Made by a program: the position numbers and the translations under genes. Shown piece after piece: positions 8,367 to 16,752 of a stretch of 64,000 nt of DNA. The number at the start of each line of letters is the position of its first letter. Position 1 is the stretch's first letter. The notes under the pieces are model-generated. The model did no database searches. It saw only the letters and a program-made list of their open reading frames with translations, and had not been told where the DNA came from. The DNA lies in contig NZ_NTMG01000040.1 in assembly GCF_002487355.1 (NCBI RefSeq), forward strand, positions 1 through 64,000, read 5' to 3'. The DNA comes from Candidatus Methanoperedens sp. BLZ2 (lineage in GTDB: Archaea > Halobacteriota > Methanosarcinia > Methanosarcinales > Methanoperedenaceae).

Positions 8367-11300
8367 CTAACAATATAATCTATATCCACACTCCCCGCAA
8401 GCCTTCTCATCCTTCGTCATCTCAAACCCATGTTCGTAATCATGCGCAATCGACTTTGCGATCTTGATCATACCATCAACAGCATTCTCATCAAGCCCTT
8501 CCATCCGCGAGCCACCCGCGCTCTCAAACTTCCCATCGATCAGCTCAAATGTCCTGGGATTGGGAAGACCAAGCTGCTCAAGAGTGAGTCTTTTCACTTT
8601 ATATTGAGGATAAACATGCTCAATACCCCTGGCATAAAGCAAAAGTTGTTTTGAGCGCTCATCAGGTCCGGGTTCAGATTTTCCGGTCTTGTAATCAATT
8701 ATCTCGATTTCATTCTTATTGCCAGACATCAAATCCACCCTGTCAATGAATCCCTTGAAGGTAAATCCTCCAAGCGGTACAGCGAATCTTTGCTCAACCA
8801 TCAGGTTATTCGCAATTCTATTTTTGTTCCGCTCCCAGAATACATCGAGCGCTCCAGTTGCAGCTTCAACATCAACACCCCTGAAATCAGGTTCTTTTGC
8901 GACCGTGTCCCTGATCTCATACAGCTTTTCCTTCGTGGTTATTTTCTCACTCACCGCTATCTCAAGCACCCTATGAACAAAAGTTCCCCTGTTCATGGCT
9001 CCCGTAGAATCTTCAGAATCGCGTGTTGGCATCCTGAGAAGTTCCATGAGTTCATACTGCCGGGGACAGTTCTCATAAGTACTTATTGAAGAATAGCTGA
9101 AAGTCATGCTTGCAGGATTGAATTTCAAACCGTTTTTATTATCTTTTATTGTGCCGAGAATCTTTTCAGCGTCCTCTGCAGGATTTATTTTTGACCAGTT
9201 GGATTCAATAAGCTCCTTGAAGTCCGGCGCCTCCCCCACCTTCAACGCCTGATACAACAATGTATTTTTCATGATTTCGGCAAAATTCCCTGAATCAAGC
9301 GACTCGATGAGTAGTCTTTTACGCATTGCTTTTTCCCGCTCAAGAGCACTGTCCTTTACCATCTCCCTGACTTTCGTATCAGTATCCCTGAAATAACTGA
9401 GATCCCCAACTATGATATTCCCGCCAGCCCTCCAGTTGTCATATCCGATATCTATAAGGAACTCGGACGGCTCTCTTTCATCGTCAGCGTATTTTATTGC
9501 CAGTGTCATGAAAAGATGTTCTTTTGCCCTTGTAAGTGCCACATACGCAAGCCGTTTCTCTTCTTCCTTTTTGATCTCTTTCTTGCGTTCCCTGACTGCT
9601 TTTTCAGTGTCTTTGATGGATTTATCCTCAAAAATGTCTCTGTACTGTTCCATCAATTCAGGCGGAATAAGTGGTTCTGCGCCTCCCCGATACAATGGGA
9701 ACTTATCTTTTGCAAGGTTCGTGACAAATACAACCTTGAACTCCAGCCCTTTTGCCGAATGTATCGTCATGAGGTTTATTGCATCCTCATCCGCTATTCT
9801 TGCAGGCGACGGATTTCCGTCCATCTCGTCAAGGATCTCAAGATAATCTATAAACAAACTCAGGTCTTTTCCATGGAACTCCTCAAAATTACTGGCTAAT
9901 TCATGAAGCTGCCTGAGATTCAAAAGCGCTTCTCTGCTTCGCTTTGTGTCAGTATGGGCGAATTGCCTTGACAGTCCCGATTGATCATACACCTCAAAGA
10001 TGAGGTCTGATACATCCAGATTCTTCTTCGAGCACAGTAAATCGACTCTCTTTTTTACATTGTTTATGGTCTCAAGACCGCTCTTAGAAAGTCCAAGTTC
10101 TCCAATGTGATGATATATAGCTTCCTGGAACGAGACCCATTTTTTCTTCAGATATTCTCCTATCCTGATGGAATCTTCCTGGTTCAGAGCATTATTGTAA
10201 TGGAATATCCTCCACCACGCCTCTGTTCCGCGGGCTGTGGGATGAGAGATATTATTGATAATATACAGGTAAGCAAGAGCTGTCTTTATTTCAGGCTGTT
10301 TCAGGAAATCGGTATCATCTTTGACCCGGAAGGGCAGACCTCTGTTCTCAAGAGCTTGTCTAACCTTGCGTCCCTGGGCATGTGTCCTGTATAATACAGC
10401 GATATCTTTTGGAGGGATACCCTGTGCCAGATAGTATTCGATCTTCTCGACTATGGCTCTTGCTTCTTCATTATCATCCTCTGTTTCAATGATACTGACG
10501 TTATCTCCTTCAGTATCTATGTGGTTTTTCAGGAGCAGACATTCCTGCTTTTTGTCCTCGCCATAGTTCTTTTCGATCAGGGTATGAGCAACTCTGAGGA
10601 TCTTATTGGTTGATCTGAAACTCACATCCAGTGATACGATGTCTTTTTCTGAGAGAGAGAATTGCTTTTTGAACTCCTCTATATTATTGGTGTACGCTCC
10701 CCGGAATGCGTAAATGGTCTGGTTAGGATCTGCCACCACTGTTATGTTTTTATTCGATGCTGTTAGCTTCTTAATCAGCTCGAACTGGACATAATTGGTA
10801 TCCTGGAATTCATCAATTATGATGTAGCGGAATGTGTTGTTCAATTCCTCAGTGCCGTACACGTCGAGATACCAGAGGGCGATCTTATTCAGGTCGCCGT
10901 AATCCAGTGCACCTATAGCTGATTTCTTCTCTTCGTATTTCTCCCAGGCTGATATGAAGTTTGAATATTTCAGGTATTCTTCATAAAGGTCTATGAATTC
11001 AGAGTATCTTTTTTTATCTGCCTGTTTTGCCTTCTTATCTTCTTTGTCTTTGAATTCCTGAAGATGGAAAGTATTGAGTTTGAATTTAGATTCTCGATAA
11101 AGTTCCTTCCATGTGCTCTCATCTTTTTCAATATCCTGAACTTGTTTTTTAAGCGTTTCAAGAAATTCTTTGAATTTATCTATCGAGATATTCAGGTCTT
11201 TGGCTTTTCCGATCGTATTTGCATACAGGCTGGCGGTCCTTGCATCTGTTTCAAGTTCCCTGAATATGAAAATGGCTGAATCCACCTCCTCAAATATCTT

Positions 11301-11636
11301 GAAGTCGCCGGGAACTTTGCATCTTTCTGCATGATCCTTGATAAGCTCGGCGCAGAATGAGTGAAAAGTCTTAACGATCACTTCCTTTCCGTGAAGGAGT
11401 TTCTCGACCTTTTCGCGCATGTTCCTTGCTGCTTCTTTGGAGAAGGTGAGGGCGAGGATATGGGAAGGGTCGATGCCTTCTTTTTCGACCATGTATGCTA
11501 TTTTTGCTGTGATGGTCGTGGTCTTGCCTGTTCCTGCACCTGCGAGGATCAGCTGGGGGGCTTGGGTGTGCTTGATGGCTTCAAGCTGGCGGGGTTTTAG
11601 GGATGAGAGGAGGGAGTTTAATGTGATGGATACCAC
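8367..11636 (-). CDS. UvrD/Rep-type helicase fused to RecB/Cas4-like Fe-S nuclease
   Basis: A 1089-aa SF1A helicase. Walker A is GAGTGKT (33-39), motif II is IIDEFQDTNYVQ (about 277), motif IV-like RGAYTNN follows, and motif VI lies in LAYVALTRAKEHLF. The C-terminal third is a RecB-family nuclease with GTFVHRVLE, FKGFIDRVDLM and EIIDYKTGK. It has four cysteines positioned as in AddB/Cas4/Dna2: one in YENCPRQYE and three in ACGECGYRLYC at the end, a 4Fe-4S box. It should unwind and resect DNA ends. The GTG at 11636 starts directly after AAAAAG, so a shorter start is possible. The length is typical of archaeal helicase-exonucleases. It may be either a repair or a defence enzyme. Confidence 0.85.
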   Translation of the reverse strand: MVSITLNSLLSSLKPRQLEAIKHTQAPQLILAGAGTGKTTTITAKIAYMVEKEGIDPSHILALTFSKEAARNMREKVEKLLHGKEVIVKTFHSFCAELIKDHAERCKVPGDFKIFEEVDSAIFIFRELETDARTASLYANTIGKAKDLNISIDKFKEFLETLKKQVQDIEKDESTWKELYRESKFKLNTFHLQEFKDKEDKKAKQADKKRYSEFIDLYEEYLKYSNFISAWEKYEEKKSAIGALDYGDLNKIALWYLDVYGTEELNNTFRYIIIDEFQDTNYVQFELIKKLTASNKNITVVADPNQTIYAFRGAYTNNIEEFKKQFSLSEKDIVSLDVSFRSTNKILRVAHTLIEKNYGEDKKQECLLLKNHIDTEGDNVSIIETEDDNEEARAIVEKIEYYLAQGIPPKDIAVLYRTHAQGRKVRQALENRGLPFRVKDDTDFLKQPEIKTALAYLYIINNISHPTARGTEAWWRIFHYNNALNQEDSIRIGEYLKKKWVSFQEAIYHHIGELGLSKSGLETINNVKKRVDLLCSKKNLDVSDLIFEVYDQSGLSRQFAHTDTKRSREALLNLRQLHELASNFEEFHGKDLSLFIDYLEILDEMDGNPSPARIADEDAINLMTIHSAKGLEFKVVFVTNLAKDKFPLYRGGAEPLIPPELMEQYRDIFEDKSIKDTEKAVRERKKEIKKEEEKRLAYVALTRAKEHLFMTLAIKYADDEREPSEFLIDIGYDNWRAGGNIIVGDLSYFRDTDTKVREMVKDSALEREKAMRKRLLIESLDSGNFAEIMKNTLLYQALKVGEAPDFKELIESNWSKINPAEDAEKILGTIKDNKNGLKFNPASMTFSYSSISTYENCPRQYELMELLRMPTRDSEDSTGAMNRGTFVHRVLEIAVSEKITTKEKLYEIRDTVAKEPDFRGVDVEAATGALDVFWERNKNRIANNLMVEQRFAVPLGGFTFKGFIDRVDLMSGNKNEIEIIDYKTGKSEPGPDERSKQLLLYARGIEHVYPQYKVKRLTLEQLGLPNPRTFELIDGKFESAGGSRMEGLDENAVDGMIKIAKSIAHDYEHGFEMTKDEKACGECGYRLYC

Positions 11637-11640
11637 CTTT

Positions 11641-11865
11641 TTAAATATTCATTTGTATTTCATAATTGATAATTGTGAATTGCCTCAATAAAACGTGCGC
11701 GCTCGTTTCCATAATTGTGCGCGCACATTTAAATGAGCGATTAATATCCCATGTGCGCTGCATCCTGTTCATTATTCGGTATATACAATAATCAAGGTCT
11801 TCCGAATCGAACTGGAATAATTTTCTAAGTAAATTCTTAAGACTTTTTCTATAATCTTCTACCAT
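11641..11865 (-). pseudogene. N-terminal stub of a site-specific DNA methyltransferase
   Basis: A 74-codon open frame beginning MVEDYRKSLKNLLRKLFQF and continuing with DSEDLDYCIYRIMN. The string LFQFDxxDLDxxIYRIMN is the typical N-terminus of large adenine methyltransferases of the type III Mod/BREX-like group. After IMNRM the sequence loses resemblance and soon stops, so only the first 35 or so residues of the parent gene remain. It lies between the UvrD-like gene and the AlbA/Schlafen-type gene. I regard it as a relic of a lost restriction-modification locus. Confidence 0.6.
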
Positions 11866-11946
11866 TTTCCCTCATTTACTGTAATTTTATTATATTAATA
11901 CTGGCTTATGAATTATATTACTGGCTCATACTGGCTCATTACTAGC

Positions 11947-13350
11947 TCACAAGGGGACTTTCTTTGAGCCAGTAAGTTCATAATATCCAGACGGATCTTT
12001 TTGACTTCTTCCAACCCATATGAGATATCCATTATCGATAAGGTTTCTGATCTTTCTTTTTATTGTAGCCTTACTTTTTCCCAATTTCTTTTCCAATTCC
12101 TTTGTGCTGGCTTTCCCTTGTTTTTGGATATATGCCATGATCTCCTTTTCATCAGGATCAAATTTTAACCTCTCTTGCAAAGGTTCATTATAAATTATCG
12201 TTTTAAAGAAACTGTTAATGTCCCTAAATTCAGGCGGCATTAACCCCATTTCCTCAATTTCATTTCTTATCCGCCTTATCCCTGTTCCCCAGCCTTCGAT
12301 CAAACCTGCTTCATTAAAGATCCTCCCGATAATCTTATTCCTGAGCTCTGATACTCCTGTGCCTAAATCAGAAAGTGATATCTGTGGAAGAAGCCCTCCC
12401 GGACTTGTAATTTCAATTCTTTCATCGAAAATTGCAAATTTTATATCCGCACCCTTGCGGCTGTAATCCCTGTGGCACACAGCATTTACCACTGCCTCCC
12501 GTATGGCTTTCTCAGGATACTCATATTCTTCTTTTCTATAAAGACCCTCGATCTTCGCGCTTCTCTTTACGTTCTTTTTAAAGAACCCTATTGTTTCCTC
12601 TATCTGTGAAAAAAGCGAACCTGTGATTATTCTCTGGTCAATGAATTCATCCATTTCAGTGCCTTTGAATCTGGCACATTTTATGACCGCACCTTGAATG
12701 TATTTTTCAGGTTCACTTGAAAATAACAGTATTCCAGCAACAGTTGGATGAATACTGCCGTTTTGCTGTCTTAAGGCTTTGATTTTTTTAAGGAATTCCG
12801 CATCAGGTTCAACCTTTGGTATGTCCCTGACCTCTTTCCTTTTCTTGAGGTAAATCTCTATATTTTTCAGATCGATATCTTCTATCGTAGCATCAATGAT
12901 AGAAGTTTCATCAAAGCTGATGTTCATCCTCTGACGTCCCAGTTCTTCGATGGTTTCCAGGTCTGCCTTCCTGTTTGTTGAACCCACTCTGATGTACGTG
13001 CCTTCGATCTCTCCTTTGTTCTTAAGGTGATATGGTTTGAGACTTCCTGGAAACACATCGATCTTTAAAATCAGTTTTCCTTCAAGATTGTGGATCGATA
13101 TGTGAAATGCTGCTGTCGGTTCAACCATCGTATACACTATATTTGCTATTTTTTCTTCCAGAGCGTGTATTTCCTGCTCATTTATTCCTGTAATGGTTTT
13201 TTCCTTATCAACCACTCCGATAAGGATCGTGCCCCCGCCGCTGTTTGCGAACGCACAGGCTGTTTTTGCTATTGCATGAGGTTCTGGCATTTTTTCTTTG
13301 AATTCCAGAGTTTTGCTTTCTGGCAGGGATATGAGGTCAAGGATCGACAT
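11947..13350 (-). CDS. AlbA_2/Schlafen-type ATP-binding regulator (AAA_4, COG2865-like)
   Basis: A 467-aa protein. The N-terminal AlbA_2 (divergent AAA_4) domain has ESKTLEFKEKMP and ANSGGGTILIGVVDKE (about residues 35-50). The middle holds the RecG-C-like ATPase fold with EAVVNAVCHRDYSRKG (about 290) and SPGGLLPQISL. The C-terminus is a winged helix (KELEKKLGKSKATIKRKI, about 420-440). The length is normal for the family. These proteins are predicted DNA-binding regulators, and Schlafen-like members occur in phage-defence loci. The downstream 11905-11950 DNA carries short direct repeats of ACTGGCTCAT. Nothing shows the target. Confidence 0.8.
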   Translation of the reverse strand: MSILDLISLPESKTLEFKEKMPEPHAIAKTACAFANSGGGTILIGVVDKEKTITGINEQEIHALEEKIANIVYTMVEPTAAFHISIHNLEGKLILKIDVFPGSLKPYHLKNKGEIEGTYIRVGSTNRKADLETIEELGRQRMNISFDETSIIDATIEDIDLKNIEIYLKKRKEVRDIPKVEPDAEFLKKIKALRQQNGSIHPTVAGILLFSSEPEKYIQGAVIKCARFKGTEMDEFIDQRIITGSLFSQIEETIGFFKKNVKRSAKIEGLYRKEEYEYPEKAIREAVVNAVCHRDYSRKGADIKFAIFDERIEITSPGGLLPQISLSDLGTGVSELRNKIIGRIFNEAGLIEGWGTGIRRIRNEIEEMGLMPPEFRDINSFFKTIIYNEPLQERLKFDPDEKEIMAYIQKQGKASTKELEKKLGKSKATIKRKIRNLIDNGYLIWVGRSQKDPSGYYELTGSKKVPL

Positions 13351-13432
13351 GATCAGATAAACTCCTTACGTATTATACCTGCAAATAAGTTTGTAATGGC
13401 ATTGTCCACAGAAATATATACTATAGTTTATA

Positions 13433-15025
13433 TTATTGTGTGACATGCAATATGACTACGGGAACCTTTATTGCAGCGTAAATTGCAAGGATGATAACTA
13501 TTATGTAGGCCAAAAGTGTAGCTATAAACCAACTCTTGAAACTATGCTCGCTTTCAGTTATATTTGTACCCATGATTTCCTTCACTTTATCGGGATGTAG
13601 CCGCTCTTCAAACCGATGGTGCCGAGCTTTGAACTCTTTATCGATTGTCTTGTAACGATGCCACTGATAGCTCATATTGTAGACTAGAGGGAATATAAAA
13701 ACATAAGCTGCGTAGACCGCCATCCCGATTATGAAAATAGTTTGGTTGAAACTATTTTGAAACAGGGCAGCTATAAATGAACCTAGCAGCACACCTACTG
13801 CAGCCAACATAGTATCAGACAGGCTCTTGATCATGGCTTCGGTCTGATCAGCAAATGCCTGGCTGGTGTCACCAATGTAATCCTCCAGTGCTCGTACTTC
13901 TGACATATAGGCATCCACCCTACCTTCTATGAAGGCTTTCCAGTGCCATATTAGTCCATCGAATATATTAACAGCATTATGCATGAGCAACCGATAACGA
14001 ACGTGCGGATCGGCTACGTAAAGAGCCTGTACTACGCTAATCTGCACGAGAGGTAGACGATCGACTGACCATTGAGGTTCATAAGTCCACTCCAGCATTT
14101 TCAACAGGGACCGAATACCATCTCTTTCCTCTTCTTTCAACTGGTCTTTAGGATTTGTCAGAGTCAGGTTCACACTCTGAGTTGCTTTAGCATAAGTAGA
14201 GAACTCGGGTTTATCTGTATTTCCTACTGTCCTATCAGCCGTATATAAGATGATAGAATTAACTAAATGAACGTGCAGAGCATTAGCGATGAGGTCTTTA
14301 GGCAGAGCTTTTCCTTCTACCTTGATATGTAAAGGCGTAAGAAGCTGGAGCCATGACTCTTGCCATTTCAGGTTCTCTCGGCATGTCAGATACATTTTCT
14401 CCACTTTTTCGATGTCTAATGGATCTCGTGGGACTTCATTACGCCAGTTCTCTATTTGCTCACCGCCAAGCACAGCTAGATAGGGGCCAGTCAGCCAAAT
14501 CTCATGTTTTGGTATAAGTATGATTACCTTGTGCTTGGTTTCTGTCCCCCAAAGCGATTGCTCTAAACCTTTCAATTCACTATATAGGAAACGTTCCAGT
14601 GCGTTTGGAAATAAGTATAGAAACAAACGGCAGTGGGGAGGTAACTCACCCTGTAGTTTCTCGATGAGTTTTGACTTGTCTAGCCTTAACTCAAACTTCA
14701 ATGTAGGACTATGGTGGGCTTGATCTCGGAATTGTATTAGTTTTTCATCATTTATATCGGGTGTTATTTCCAGAACGACAAGTTCACCCAATATGAAATG
14801 ACACATAAGCGCATTACCATAAGTGTTTATCAGGGGGACTATCTGGTCTAAGGTTAGGTTAATTGCCTTTGTGCAGTCGAAGTCTGGGTCGTCGTATGTG
14901 AGCTTTTCTAATTCTTCTTGTTCTTCCCATGTTTCTGCTCCAATCCCCAGTAGTTTGCCAAAGGTTACCAAAGCCTCGGATGGGTTTCTTAACGTATGTA
15001 CATTCACCGTGTCACTTCGTTCCAT
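13433..15025 (-). CDS. Large protein with C-terminal membrane anchor, partner of NdpA-like protein
   Basis: A 530-aa protein without recognised motifs in its soluble part (residues 1-395). Three hydrophobic segments follow (about 402-422, 427-450 and 493-520), separated by a basic loop (YQWHRYKTIDKEFKARHHRF). It starts at ATG 15025, inside the last 22 bases of the upstream nucleoid-associated-protein gene, so the two are probably translated together. A cytosolic sensor joined to membrane segments, paired with a DNA-binding protein, is the layout of many abortive-infection effectors. That role is inference from layout only. Confidence 0.65.
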   Translation of the reverse strand: MERSDTVNVHTLRNPSEALVTFGKLLGIGAETWEEQEELEKLTYDDPDFDCTKAINLTLDQIVPLINTYGNALMCHFILGELVVLEITPDINDEKLIQFRDQAHHSPTLKFELRLDKSKLIEKLQGELPPHCRLFLYLFPNALERFLYSELKGLEQSLWGTETKHKVIILIPKHEIWLTGPYLAVLGGEQIENWRNEVPRDPLDIEKVEKMYLTCRENLKWQESWLQLLTPLHIKVEGKALPKDLIANALHVHLVNSIILYTADRTVGNTDKPEFSTYAKATQSVNLTLTNPKDQLKEEERDGIRSLLKMLEWTYEPQWSVDRLPLVQISVVQALYVADPHVRYRLLMHNAVNIFDGLIWHWKAFIEGRVDAYMSEVRALEDYIGDTSQAFADQTEAMIKSLSDTMLAAVGVLLGSFIAALFQNSFNQTIFIIGMAVYAAYVFIFPLVYNMSYQWHRYKTIDKEFKARHHRFEERLHPDKVKEIMGTNITESEHSFKSWFIATLLAYIIVIILAIYAAIKVPVVILHVTQ

Positions 15026-16074
15026 TTCTTTGTATGGATCTCAATGCTGTAATACATTATTCCTTTTTCTGGATCGGGTGGTTTTACTGAAGAGATGACA
15101 TCCTTAAAGTTCTTCGTGGATATAGTAACTTTAAGGTCATTGTCTCCTTGAAAGATCCGTTTACGAGTGAGTTTCTCCGCAAATGTTGTATCTATATTGA
15201 ATTCACGATCAGGCAATGCCGTTGAAATCTTCTGGTCAATTTGTGTTTTTACTTCTTCTGATACAGGTAGTTCACTAATCCATGAATCTACATTTATATG
15301 AGCCAATTTGACGGCATGTGTAACCGAATCCCTTAGTAATTCATTTTCATGTGGCTGCAATTTGGATTGGACATCATGGCATGCGCCAATCGCGCTTATG
15401 TAGAAGAGCTGTGTTCGTTTTTGGTCATCGAATGCCATATTGGCATCTAAGAAGCGTTCGACGAAAAACCGTGCCATCTGAAGGTTTTCAGTTCCTGTCT
15501 GTTGGTCAAGAACGATCATGTCATATTCAAGAGGTCGTGGATCCAATGGCTGAATGAAGGCACATTTCTGAAGTCTCTCCCTCGTAGTAGGCATTGCCGT
15601 TCCATCAATTTCAAGACTTATATACCGTTTACCTTCAGAGTCATGTTTGATTTTGTTGCGGTAGACTTTTGATGGGTCGATCTTTAATATGGCCAAGTAA
15701 TGGGGTACTTTAGGTTTGTTTCCAGCTTTAAAGAAAGCTATCGCTAAATCGCCTGGTGCAATACGCTTGTCATCCTTTTTGATGTCATACAGTATCTTTG
15801 CTAGCAGTTGAGAACCGTGAACGAAGTTCATGCTTCCGTTTATGATGGCTTTGCATATTCCAGATGCTATGTTTTCATCAATTGCTTTGAAACGGGCTGC
15901 GGTGGCTTTTGAATAGTGTAATGAGTGCTCGATGTGACTATTGATGTATTCGACCAGCTGCTGTTTATCGTCCAGCGGTATAGATCGTTCTGATAGTTCC
16001 AGATCGTTAGATTCTCCATCGCCAAGCGAGTGAATAATTATTTGTTCAAGCTGAATGTTAGTTGCGTAACGCAT
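15004..16074 (-). CDS. NdpA/YejK-like nucleoid-associated protein
   Basis: A 356-aa protein matching the 37-kDa nucleoid-associated family (PF04245) in length and pattern: an N-terminal IHSLGD, LAKILYDIKKDDKRIAPGDL, a central FFKAGNKPKVPHYLAILKIDP, and a DISSV-like C-terminus. The family binds nucleoid DNA in bacteria. I chose the ATG at 16074 because GGAGGCGA lies 7 bases upstream; the longer GTG start at 16089 would place this SD inside the gene. It overlaps the preceding small frame by 17 bases and the following membrane-protein gene by 22 bases, so the three form one tight unit. Confidence 0.75.
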   Translation of the reverse strand: MRYATNIQLEQIIIHSLGDGESNDLELSERSIPLDDKQQLVEYINSHIEHSLHYSKATAARFKAIDENIASGICKAIINGSMNFVHGSQLLAKILYDIKKDDKRIAPGDLAIAFFKAGNKPKVPHYLAILKIDPSKVYRNKIKHDSEGKRYISLEIDGTAMPTTRERLQKCAFIQPLDPRPLEYDMIVLDQQTGTENLQMARFFVERFLDANMAFDDQKRTQLFYISAIGACHDVQSKLQPHENELLRDSVTHAVKLAHINVDSWISELPVSEEVKTQIDQKISTALPDREFNIDTTFAEKLTRKRIFQGDNDLKVTISTKNFKDVISSVKPPDPEKGIMYYSIEIHTKKWNEVTR

Positions 16075-16264
16075 GTGACTCGCCTCCACTTATTATATTG
16101 GCATTTGTTGCCATGTTGTTATTGCCTCGGATTACAGGATACACATTTGTTCTGAAAGTTATGGGTACAACACCTTCTTTGGTTTCCGTTTTCAAATCGT
16201 ACGGATAACCTTTCTGATAACTTATTTGCTTCGTTATATATTTGTCTTTGAACACTTTTACCAC
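16058..16264 (-). CDS. Small basic hypothetical protein ahead of the NdpA-like gene
   Basis: A 68-codon frame with GTG start (16264) and Lys-rich N-terminus (VKVFKDKYITKQ). It ends 17 bases inside the next gene and spans that gene's SD, the usual layout of a coupled leader gene. No domain is recognised. It may equally be a chance frame in an upstream untranslated region, because there is no convincing SD of its own. Confidence 0.35.
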   Translation of the reverse strand: MVKVFKDKYITKQISYQKGYPYDLKTETKEGVVPITFRTNVYPVIRGNNNMATNANIISGGESHALRN

Positions 16265-16371
16265 CGTTCTATATAATGATTAACAAAGATTTCCGTTTTT
16301 TTATGAGGTCTTGATTACTTGTATCTACTTTAATTAACAGTTGTAATATATAATATCTCCTTCAACAAGTT

Positions 16372-16503
16372 TTATTTCTTCTTCGTCAACCCAAACAGCT
16401 TGTAAACTACCTGGTCAATGAGCCTGTCGGTGGCTTCAATCCTGGCCAAGAGCGAATCCAGTTCGTTGACTGATTGTGTGTACCATTCCTGCTGGAGAGG
16501 ATA
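16372..16503 (-). pseudogene. C-terminal fragment of a type IIG/Eco57I-like methyltransferase
   Basis: An open stretch of 43 residues contains IEATDRLIDQVVYKLFGLT and then KKK-stop. This coiled helix ending in (I/V)DxxVYxLxGLT is the standard C-terminus of class I adenine methyltransferases fused to restriction modules. It is closed upstream by TGA at 16504-16506. The intact methyltransferase that ends at 16753 has a different C-terminus, so this piece is either a decayed second copy or the tail of that gene left behind after a rearrangement. The rest of 16265-16752 shows no intact gene. Confidence 0.65.
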
Positions 16504-16752
16504 TCAATATTGGCATTATTTTCAACTAAGCCGATAATGCGAGTATAACCTGGATTGGAAAACGTATGAGAGGAACGCCATAGGAAAGCTCATATCGTAA
16601 TGTATCACAACATGTTGATGAACTGGCCTGCTCATTACATCTGGTATCTTTATGAATCCGAAATGGTAGACTGTAACAAAAGACTTGGTCTACTTACTGG
16701 TAATTGAGGAATCGGGCGTAAAGTATGAAGATTGTAAAGGTAAATCGATCAA

